Positions 6,512 to 12,240 of a DNA stretch of 12,240 bases are shown here, in pieces (the stretch's first letter is position 1; each line of letters opens with the position of its first letter). The stretch is taken from NCBI GenBank assembly GCA_003445095.1, contig DLVS01000851.1:1-12240 (forward strand), written 5' to 3'. The notes under the pieces were generated by a model. That model did no database searches. It was not told where the DNA came from and saw only the letters and a list, made by a program, of their open reading frames with translations. The translations under genes were made by a program, and so were the position numbers. The stretch is from Verrucomicrobiales bacterium (GTDB taxonomy: Bacteria; Verrucomicrobiota; Verrucomicrobiia; Limisphaerales; UBA9464).

Positions 6512-6939
6512 ATTTCGTTTTGGATTCGTCACTGGCCCTCGCCTTTGTCTTGGAGGACGAAGCGGCGCCAGCCACCGACCAAATCCTGGACACTCTTGGA
6601 CAGGGGGCACGGGCGCTTGTGCCTGCCTTGTGGCGCTGGGAGGTGGCGAACGTGTTGGTGCTCGCTGAGCGGCGAAAGCGGATCTCCTCTGCAGCGGCCC
6701 ATCGACACCTGGCGCATCTGAAGTCTTTACCGATCGAAGTCGATGAAACGGCCCTGGAGGAGGCCTGGAGCGCAACCCATCTGCTGGCGCACAAGCACAA
6801 ACTGACCAGCTATGACGCCGCCTATTTGGAAATGGCGATCCGGCACGGGTTGGCACTTGGCTCCCTTGATGTCGAACTCCGGTCTGCGGCTAAGGTGGAA
6901 CAGGTGCCGCTCCTGCCAGCAAAACTCGCGCGTCAATAG
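6508..6939 (+). CDS. vapC: PIN-domain ribonuclease toxin (VapC type)
   Basis: The 143-residue product starts at GTG 6508 and fits a whole PIN domain. The acidic residues that hold the catalytic metal are all present: Asp6 in MNFVLDSS, Glu45 in LWRWEVANVL, Asp103 in TSYDAAYLEMA and Asp121 in LGSLDVELRSAA. Known VapC-type toxins cut tRNA or rRNA when freed from their antitoxin. The start is set by the GTGA overlap with the antitoxin gene. Beginning further upstream would read through the antitoxin gene in another frame. The active site looks intact, so the pair is probably functional. The RNA target cannot be told from sequence. Confidence 0.9.
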   Translation: MNFVLDSSLALAFVLEDEAAPATDQILDTLGQGARALVPALWRWEVANVLVLAERRKRISSAAAHRHLAHLKSLPIEVDETALEEAWSATHLLAHKHKLTSYDAAYLEMAIRHGLALGSLDVELRSAAKVEQVPLLPAKLARQ

Positions 6940-7287
6940 CCGCCGCCTTCAATCCGCCGGATCTGGCGCGGCGAAACACTCACGGCGACCGATCGGTCCG
7001 AAGTCTGTCCCTGCCCACCGTTCCGACGAGCGGTACCGGTGGAGAATCTTATCACGTCGGTCGTGGTGGTGCGTACGCGAAGCTTCGCCCCACCGGATCG
7101 ATCCTTCGCGTCTTCGCGTCGTAGTGCGAAACCTTCAAAATGCGAAGGCGCCGGAAATCGGGTTCACGCGAAGACGCGAAGGGGAAATTGAATCATTCAC
7201 CACCTCCGGATGCACGGAGCGGCCTCCCCAAGATCGCGTAAAATAAACTGTAAGGATTTCCCAACCACGTCGTTGAAGCGCCAGCAG
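6940..7287. other. Palindrome-rich intergenic stretch without a recognisable gene
   Basis: No frame here looks coding. The stretch holds several perfect palindromes: GACCGATCGGTC (6987-6998), CGGTACCG (7031-7038), GCGTACGC (7071-7078), GCGAAGCTTCGC (7077-7088) and GGATCGATCC (7095-7104). The 17-bp inverted repeat at 7103-7182 follows. Near the right end an AT-rich patch, TAAAATAAACTGTAAGGA (7239-7256), stands out from the GC-rich surroundings and may be the promoter region of the LRR gene; a matching -35 box is not clear. Confidence 0.5.
7103..7182. repeat. Perfect 17-bp inverted repeat with nested hairpin (REP- or MITE-like)
   Basis: The left arm CCTTCGCGTCTTCGCGT (7103-7119) and the right arm ACGCGAAGACGCGAAGG (7166-7182) are exact complements, 46 bases apart. 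Each arm is itself two near-copies of TTCGCGT. The loop has a second small hairpin, CCTTC (7132-7136) with GAAGG (7144-7148). From memory, arms of the type TTCGCGTCTTCGCGT recur between genes in many environmental GC-rich genomes, so this is probably a dispersed palindromic element. It lies between the toxin gene and the LRR gene and could also fold in RNA as a terminator, although no U-tract follows. Confidence 0.7.
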
Positions 7288-7392
7288 ATGCAAACAAGCC
7301 TGGCGTTCCTCGTTCACAACGTCCTCGTACTGATCCTGTGCCTGGGCCTAGGCGCGGTGCATTACCCGCTTTCAATCACGACCAACCCATGA
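7288..7392 (+). CDS. Possible 34-residue hydrophobic leader peptide before the LRR gene
   Basis: A short frame from ATG 7288 encodes MQTSLAFLVHNVLVLILCLG, then [14 protein letters not shown], with one hydrophobic segment (FLVHNVLVLILCLGLGAV) long enough to cross a membrane. Its stop overlaps the LRR gene's ATG by four bases (ATGA, 7389-7392), an arrangement typical of translational coupling, and the LRR gene lacks its own ribosome site. No ribosome site is seen for this frame either. It may be a leader peptide or chance. Confidence 0.28.
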   Translation: MQTSLAFLVHNVLVLILCLGLGAVHYPLSITTNP

Positions 7393-9653
7393 AGACAACC
7401 GTCAGACCGACCGGAACTCCTTCCTCGAAGACGCGGGCCGCGGACTTGAGCAGTGCCGGGGCCGCGAGGTTTCTGCTAATGCTCGCTTTGATGACCTTGC
7501 CCGCCGCGGTGCAGGCCCAGTTCACTTATACGACCGAGAACGGCCAGATCACCATCCTCGGATACGGCGGCCCCGGCGGCGCAGTGGACATCCCGAGCAC
7601 CATCGATGGCCTGCCGGTCACTCAGATTGGGCAGAATGCGTTCAATGGATATCCAGGTTTCACCAGCGTCACGATCCCCAGTGGCGTCCTCGGCATTGGG
7701 AAAGCGGCGTTCTATGGCTGCCACAGTCTGACCAATGTCTCCATCCCCAACAGTGTCACCCGCATCGAGGATGTGGCGTTCGACGACTGCACCAGCCTGC
7801 CCGAGGTCACGATCCCTAACAGCGTGACCAGCATCGGATATGCGGCGTTCTATGGCTGCCACAGTCTGAGCGCGATCACAGTCGAGGCCTCCAACGCATC
7901 GTACAGCAGTGTAGATGGCGTCTTGTTCGACAAGAACCAGATGACACTCATCCAATGGCCCGGGGGGAAAGCCGGGAGCTACACGATCCCTAGCGGTGTC
8001 CTACGAATTGATGGCAATGCGTTCAATGGCAACACCAACCTGACCAACGTCACCATCCCCAACAGCGTTGCCCGCATAGAGGACTTTGCGTTCCTTGGTT
8101 GCGCTAGCCTGAGCGTGATCACCGTGGAGGCGCTCAATGCCTTTTACAGCAGTGTGGACGGGGCCCTGTTGAACAAGGACCAGACCACGCTTATTCAATG
8201 TCCGGCGCAAAAATCTGGAAGCTTTGCGATCCCTAATGGCGTAACCACGATCGGGTCCGCCGCGCTCTATGACTGCACTCGCCTGACGAATGTCATCATT
8301 GGCAATAGCGTCATCGACATCGGCGCCGATGCCTTCCTTCGTTGCTCCAGCCTCACCAGCGTCACGATTCCCAATAGCGTAACCACCATTGGTGTCGGCG
8401 CGTTCTCCGGCTGCGCCAGCCTGACCAGCGTCACCCTCGGCGACAGTGTCATTAGCATCGGAGACGGGGCGTTCTCGGTCACCGGTCTCACCAACTTCAA
8501 GATCCCCAACAGCGTCGTCAGTATTGGAGACTATGCATTTCAGTACTGTGCTGGCTTAACCAATGTTGCAATCGGTAACGGTGTCACTCGCATCGGCGAC
8601 GAGGCGTTCTCTGACTGCCCCAGCCTAGCTTACGTCGCCATCGGCACTAGCGTGACCCGCATTGGGAACCGGGCATTCTACGGCACCAGCCTGACCAGCG
8701 TCACTCTCGGCAACAGCGTTATCGAGATTGGGGACGAGGCGTTCAGCAACTGCGCCAGCCTGACCGACGTCACGATCCCCAACAGCGTCGTCAGTATTGG
8801 GGTCGCGGCATTCTTCGGCTGCACCAGCCTGGCTAGCGCCACGATCCCCAACAATGTCATCAGCCTCGGCAGCGGAATGTTCAGGAACTGCACCAGCCTG
8901 AGCAGCATCATCCTCGGCAACCGCGTCAGCGCCATCGGGAGCGGGACTTTCGCTGGCTGTACCAGTTTGACCACTATCACGATCCCGAACAGCGTCACCA
9001 ACATTGGCAACGGAAATTTCTTCGAGGGTACGCCCGGGGCGTTCGAAACTTGCATCAGTCTGACCAACGCTTCCATCGGCATCAGCGTTACCCGCATCGG
9101 GGACCGCGCGTTCTATGGCTGCACCAGCCTGACCAGCGTCACCCTCGGCAATAATGTCGCCGAGATCGGGAACCAGGCGTTCAGCAACTGCACCAGCTTG
9201 GCCAGCGTCACGATCCCCACCAGCGTCATCAGCCTCAGGTACGTCACGTTCTCTGGATGTAGCAGCCTAACCGGAGCTTATTTCCAAGGGAACGCCCCAA
9301 ACATCGACGATGGCTCGGGTGCGTTCGACGATGCCGACCACGTAACCGTTTATTATCTGCCCGGGACTACGGGCTGGAGCGGGACATTCGCCGATCGTCC
9401 GACCGCGCTCTGGTCGCTGCCGTACCCGGTGATCCTCAGCAGCGGCCCCGGCTTTGGCGTGAACTCCAACGGGTTCGGCTTCCTCATCTCTTGGGCCACC
9501 AACGCTGCCGTCGTTGTCGAAGCCAGCCCGAGCTTGGCCAGTCTCGGCTGGACTCCTGTGAGCACCAATACCCTCACCGCCGGTTCGTCTCAGTTTACCG
9601 ATCCCGAGTGGACGAATCATCTCAACCGCCTGTACCGCCTCGTCACGCCCTGA
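7389..9653 (+). CDS. Secreted BspA-like leucine-rich-repeat protein
   Basis: From ATG 7389 the product has 754 residues. A long basic N-region and hydrophobic core ([16 protein letters not shown]) form a signal peptide, probably cut after Ala43 (VQA|QFTYTT). Residues about 78-632 hold roughly 21 LRR_5/BspA repeats, mostly 23 residues long, with consensus [22 protein letters not shown]. Two islands (163-205 and 244-286) carry the YSSVDGxLxxKxxTLIQ motif common in this family. A C-terminal region follows ([11 protein letters not shown], then [20 protein letters not shown], ending [10 protein letters not shown]), a module I associate with verrucomicrobial secreted proteins. The likely place is the cell surface or outside the cell. 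BspA relatives bind host or matrix proteins, but the role here is unknown. An in-frame GTG at 7338 would place charged residues before the signal, so ATG 7389 is preferred. No ribosome site is seen. The pseudopilin gene follows after 32 bases. Confidence 0.92.
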   Translation: MKTTVRPTGTPSSKTRAADLSSAGAARFLLMLALMTLPAAVQAQFTYTTENGQITILGYGGPGGAVDIPSTIDGLPVTQIGQNAFNGYPGFTSVTIPSGVLGIGKAAFYGCHSLTNVSIPNSVTRIEDVAFDDCTSLPEVTIPNSVTSIGYAAFYGCHSLSAITVEASNASYSSVDGVLFDKNQMTLIQWPGGKAGSYTIPSGVLRIDGNAFNGNTNLTNVTIPNSVARIEDFAFLGCASLSVITVEALNAFYSSVDGALLNKDQTTLIQCPAQKSGSFAIPNGVTTIGSAALYDCTRLTNVIIGNSVIDIGADAFLRCSSLTSVTIPNSVTTIGVGAFSGCASLTSVTLGDSVISIGDGAFSVTGLTNFKIPNSVVSIGDYAFQYCAGLTNVAIGNGVTRIGDEAFSDCPSLAYVAIGTSVTRIGNRAFYGTSLTSVTLGNSVIEIGDEAFSNCASLTDVTIPNSVVSIGVAAFFGCTSLASATIPNNVISLGSGMFRNCTSLSSIILGNRVSAIGSGTFAGCTSLTTITIPNSVTNIGNGNFFEGTPGAFETCISLTNASIGISVTRIGDRAFYGCTSLTSVTLGNNVAEIGNQAFSNCTSLASVTIPTSVISLRYVTFSGCSSLTGAYFQGNAPNIDDGSGAFDDADHVTVYYLPGTTGWSGTFADRPTALWSLPYPVILSSGPGFGVNSNGFGFLISWATNAAVVVEASPSLASLGWTPVSTNTLTAGSSQFTDPEWTNHLNRLYRLVTP
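7620..9300 (+). repeat. Internal tandem repeat array of the LRR gene
   Basis: The 69-base coding repeats are also similar as DNA. CCAGCCTGACCAGCGTCAC occurs exactly at 8416-8434, 8686-8704 and 9124-9142. A longer block of two repeats at about 8658-8800 is echoed at about 9093-9236 (RIGNRAFYG...[10 protein letters not shown] against [10 protein letters not shown]...[10 protein letters not shown]). One repeat (near residues 541-568) carries an 8-residue insertion, and two (near 362-383 and 424-445) are one residue short and lack the Cys. This shows growth by internal duplication and allows length change by slippage or recombination. Confidence 0.85.
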
Positions 9654-9685
9654 GGACTGGACTCGGCTTGAACCCAATCACGCCT

Positions 9686-10549
9686 ATGAGGACGCAATAT
9701 GTCGCCCTTGGAATGCTAAGGCGTTATCATCTGGCGCCGGTGTGGACGAAGAGGAATAGCTGTAGCGGTTTTACCCTGATCGAACTACTGGTGGTCATCG
9801 CCATCATCGCGGTCCTCGCCGGCTTGTTGTTGCCGGCGCTGTCCAAAGCGAAAGCGAAGGCGCAGTCGATCGCATGTCTCAGCAACCTCAAGCAGCTCCA
9901 GATGGGCTGGTTTATGTATGTGACCGACCACGACGACCAGTTGCCGCCCAATATCTCGCAAAATAACCGGAACCTACCGGGATCGTGGGTGCTGGGTAAC
10001 ACTCAGACAGACGCGGCCCGTAGTAACATTGTCGGCGGCGTGCTGTATTCCTCTGCCGAATCGATTGGGCTTTTTCGCTGTCCAGCGGACAAATCGAGTA
10101 TCCGCGGAAGCAAATCCCCCCGCCTCCGCAGCTACGTGTTGAATGGCTGGCTGCACAGTAAGGAGATTGGGGCTTTTGATTTCTATGATTACGTCGGCCA
10201 ACGCCACAAATACTCGGAAATCAGGATTCCCGAGCCCTCGGGTGTGTTCGTGTTCATCGACGGACATCCAGACAACATCGATGACGGCCTCTGGCACTCG
10301 ACCGCGGCTGATCCCTACAATATGCTGAAGAAGGACGGTTCCAACGCTCAGGACGATCCGAACGTGTGGGCCGATCTACCCGCCGACTACCACAGTCGGG
10401 GGGCGACTCTTTCCTTTGCGGACGACCATGTTGAGCCGCATCACTGGAAAGCGGCCAAAAAGTTCAAATCCGCCGGTCAGATGTCCGAGGCTGGTGGCGA
10501 CCGGGGCGACCTTCGATACATGCAATCGGTGCTGCCCCGCTTGCGGTGA
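9686..10549 (+). CDS. Type II secretion/pseudopilin-like protein with prepilin signal and H-X9-DG-like C-terminus
   Basis: The 287-residue product has a class III prepilin signal: [20 protein letters not shown], with cleavage after Gly28, Phe29 to be methylated and Glu33 at +5. The hydrophobic helix leads into [20 protein letters not shown], usual in the short pseudopilin-like proteins that are very numerous in Planctomycetes and Verrucomicrobia. The C-terminal domain ends with [19 protein letters not shown], an H-X9-DG-type motif with Asp247 in place of Gly. After cleavage it would sit in the inner membrane and could join a type II secretion or type IV pilus-like filament; the individual role of these proteins is unknown. 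ATG 9686 is chosen; ATG 9713 is also possible. No strong ribosome site precedes either. It lies 32 bases after the LRR gene without a visible terminator, so the two may be cotranscribed. Confidence 0.88.
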   Translation: MRTQYVALGMLRRYHLAPVWTKRNSCSGFTLIELLVVIAIIAVLAGLLLPALSKAKAKAQSIACLSNLKQLQMGWFMYVTDHDDQLPPNISQNNRNLPGSWVLGNTQTDAARSNIVGGVLYSSAESIGLFRCPADKSSIRGSKSPRLRSYVLNGWLHSKEIGAFDFYDYVGQRHKYSEIRIPEPSGVFVFIDGHPDNIDDGLWHSTAADPYNMLKKDGSNAQDDPNVWADLPADYHSRGATLSFADDHVEPHHWKAAKKFKSAGQMSEAGGDRGDLRYMQSVLPRLR

Positions 10550-10581
10550 GCTCAGTCGACCGAACCGGCGTCAAGTCGCGG

Positions 10582-12240
10582 TCAATCGAGCCGAAGCTTC
10601 TTCAACAAGGCTTTGAACCGCGGGTGGCCGCGAAGACTGTCCCACTCCGGATGCGCCTTCAGATCCCAAACAAGGAAGACGTGGTGTTCACGATAAGCGC
10701 GCTCCAATAAGTCGAGCGCCTCATCCGTCTGACCAGCCGAGGCGCAAGCCGCCGCAAGGTCCATAGGGTCCGACGTCTCCGTTCGTAAGAACTCGAGCCG
10801 TTTCTGCCAGAACGCGGCTTCGCCTCCCTCGTGGAGCGCTTTCGTCAGTGCTTCAGTTCGAACGGTGGTTATCACCGGGTCCGATCCGTTGAGTTCGGCT
10901 GCTCGCGCCAGCACCGTGATCGACCGTTCGATCTGCCCACCCCAGCTCAACGCTTCGCCTAGACACCAGAGACTCATGCTGTCGCTCTGCATTTCGTCCA
11001 GCAGTTCCATTCTCTCAACGGCCTCCGAATACCGTCGAGCGGACAAAAGTGCGCGCCCGAGAAACGCGATCCCCGTTCGTGATCGAGGATTAATGGTCAC
11101 GGCGGTCTCAAGTTCCCGCACGGCCTCATTCGTTTGCCCCATAGCGCGGAGAAATTGCCCATACCATTCGTGGGGTTGGGGATTCTGCGGATCGCAGTTA
11201 ATCGCTCTCTTGAAAAACTTTTCTGTCTTGGGCCAATCCCACTCCAGTATCCAGGCGTGCATGGCCAAGGCCAGATAGGCTTCGCTCAATGAATCGTCCT
11301 TGGCTAAGGCTCGTTCGGCGTTTTCTTTGGCACGCGGCAGGAGCGCCCAGGTCCGGTTGGTCCCGACATCTCCCCAACTCCACGCCGCCGCTAGTGCTGC
11401 TTGCGCGAGCGCGAAGTTGGCGTCGGCGTTCACGGCGGCCTGGAAGTATTCGGCGGCTTTGGCAGTGCTTGCCGTGGTGTTCTTCTGGTACAGGCTCCGA
11501 CCAATGTTGTATTGGCGATTGGCAAAAGAATTGGTGCTACGCTTGCGGAATTCGGGATTCGTCGGTGGCGGTCCAAGGCGATTGCGGATGGCGAATAAGG
11601 CGAAGGCAACCACGGCGAGAACCAGCCATACCGACGAGCGCCGCAGAACTTGCCAATGGCGGTCCGCTTGCCGCTTTTGCCGAACCGATCGACCGACTTC
11701 CAGAAGGACCAGGTCCGCGTGCATTTCCTCAGCGGATTGATAGCGGTCTTTCGCGTCATAAGAGCAGGCTTTGAGGATGATCTCGTTCAGCTCAAAGACC
11801 TCGCTCGCATCGGGCCAGGTCCGGAGGTCTTCGGGAAGCTTCGGAAGTTCGCGCCGGTCCAGTCCGGTCGTCGCTTCGTAAAGGACCTTGCCCAAGGCGA
11901 ACAGATCGGCCTGCGGCGTGCCTGGACCTTCCGGCGGCAGATATCCCTCCGTGCCCACAATCGAACAGGTGTCGCTGGCATCGGCGACCAGTCCGATGTC
12001 CGCCAGTTTGGGGCGGCCACCTACGAAGATGATGTTCGACGGCTTGACGTCGCGGTGCACGAGCCCGGCCTGGTGGGCGCAGTGCAGGGCCTGCAGGATC
12101 TCCTCCATCCAGCCGAGCACCAGGTCGACGTCCGCGGCCGCGAGATCGTGGCCGCGATCGCGGCGTTCGCGGATCCACTGCGCGAGCGTGATGCCCGGCA
12201 CGACTGGGCGGACGAGGTACTGCACGCCGTCGAGCGCACC
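10582..12240 (-). CDS. Transmembrane Ser/Thr protein kinase with TPR domain (5' end outside the window)
   Basis: The frame is open to the right edge, so the N-lobe (glycine loop, Val-Ala-Ile-Lys) is missing from view; 552 codons are seen. Numbering from the GTG codon at 12225, the catalytic loop is HRDVKPSN (57-64, Asp59, Asn64). The metal-binding motif is ADIGLV, with DIG in place of DFG (76-78), followed by GTEGYLPPEG (91-100, the APE equivalent) and Asp107 in ADLFALG. RYQSAEEMHADL (161-172) ends the kinase domain. One membrane helix (VWLVLAVVAFALFAI, about 199-213) links it to an outer part of some 330 residues built of TPRs (for example KTEKFFKRAINCDPQNPQPH). The tail HPEWDSLRGHPRFKALLKKL is common in bacterial kinases of this layout. 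It would phosphorylate proteins in response to an unknown signal. The pseudopilin gene is convergent, 32 bases away. Confidence 0.93.
   Translation of the reverse strand, partial: GALDGVQYLVRPVVPGITLAQWIRERRDRGHDLAAADVDLVLGWMEEILQALHCAHQAGLVHRDVKPSNIIFVGGRPKLADIGLVADASDTCSIVGTEGYLPPEGPGTPQADLFALGKVLYEATTGLDRRELPKLPEDLRTWPDASEVFELNEIILKACSYDAKDRYQSAEEMHADLVLLEVGRSVRQKRQADRHWQVLRRSSVWLVLAVVAFALFAIRNRLGPPPTNPEFRKRSTNSFANRQYNIGRSLYQKNTTASTAKAAEYFQAAVNADANFALAQAALAAAWSWGDVGTNRTWALLPRAKENAERALAKDDSLSEAYLALAMHAWILEWDWPKTEKFFKRAINCDPQNPQPHEWYGQFLRAMGQTNEAVRELETAVTINPRSRTGIAFLGRALLSARRYSEAVERMELLDEMQSDSMSLWCLGEALSWGGQIERSITVLARAAELNGSDPVITTVRTEALTKALHEGGEAAFWQKRLEFLRTETSDPMDLAAACASAGQTDEALDLLERAYREHHVFLVWDLKAHPEWDSLRGHPRFKALLKKLRLD

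Larger units (their letters stand above)
6233..6999. repeat. 9-bp direct repeat GATCGGTCC flanking the toxin-antitoxin pair
   Basis: GATCGGTCC occurs at 6233-6241, just before the antitoxin's ribosome site, and again at 6991-6999, about 50 bases after the toxin stop. The second copy is part of the palindrome GACCGATCGGTC (6987-6998). The copies could mark the ends of an inserted cassette or be binding sites for the antitoxin; chance is possible for a 9-mer. Confidence 0.25.

Noticed and set aside
6047..6856. Long 269-codon minus-strand frame opposite the toxin-antitoxin genes
   Set aside because: Apart from its last 49 codons, it is Arg/Pro/Ser-rich and antisense to two well-supported genes; only the C-terminal part was kept, as a gene fragment.
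8678..9097. Repetitive minus-strand frame (LVRLVQ-type repeats) inside the LRR gene
   Set aside because: It is the mirror of the LRR coding repeats; periodicity in the opposite strand follows automatically.
7620..9300. CRISPR-like or satellite array
   Set aside because: The periodicity is 69 bases in frame and encodes the LRR consensus; there are no constant repeats with unique spacers.
10550..10583. GACCG ... CGGTC pairing between the convergent pseudopilin and kinase genes as a bidirectional terminator
   Set aside because: The stem is only 5 bp, its right arm runs into the kinase stop region, and there is no U-tract on either strand.

Overview
The window looks like a chromosomal segment of a Verrucomicrobiota bacterium, probably from the Pedosphaera/Limisphaerales side of the phylum. 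This is inference from protein style: a BspA-like leucine-rich-repeat exoprotein with the C-terminal module usual in that group, a short prepilin-type pseudopilin with a [24 protein letters not shown] start, a planctomycete/verrucomicrobial type of ECF sigma factor, and a Ser/Thr kinase fused to a membrane segment and TPRs. No rRNA or tRNA gene is visible, so placement below phylum is uncertain. The DNA is GC-rich and many starts lack a clear Shine-Dalgarno sequence.

Layout: (1) 1-604, minus strand: 5' part of a secreted gamma-glutamyltranspeptidase that runs off the left edge. (2) 706-4958, plus strand, divergent from it: a lipoprotein with TPR, coiled coil and LysM; a single-pass membrane protein of unknown function; an ABC ATPase whose start overlaps the previous stop; and a 12-segment ABC-2-like permease. 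These probably form one operon for an envelope-linked exporter of unknown substrate. (3) 5060-5704, minus strand: an ECF sigma factor, convergent with the permease. A possible fragment of a Rossmann-fold oxidoreductase start lies in the gap. (4) 5705-6259: no intact gene, but the minus strand carries two adjoining coding-like stretches, one without a start and one with two in-frame stops. They look like a decayed two-gene operon of unknown function. (5) 6260-6939, plus strand: a Phd/YefM-type antitoxin and a PIN-domain (VapC-type) toxin overlapping by 4 bases. (6) 6940-7287: a palindrome-rich intergenic stretch ending in a perfect 17-bp inverted repeat. (7) 7288-10549, plus strand: a possible hydrophobic leader peptide, a 754-residue secreted LRR protein with about 21 repeats, and a pseudopilin. 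(8) 10582-12240, minus strand: the C-terminal part of a Ser/Thr protein kinase with TPRs, running off the right edge.

Most of the genes concern the cell envelope: secretion, export, peptidoglycan binding, surface LRR protein, pseudopilin and transmembrane signalling. No phage, transposase, CRISPR array or biosynthetic cluster is visible. The items most worth a second look are the palindromic element at 6987-7182, the decaying gene pair at 5787-6193, the four-gene exporter operon with its LysM lipoprotein, and the internal duplications of the LRR gene.
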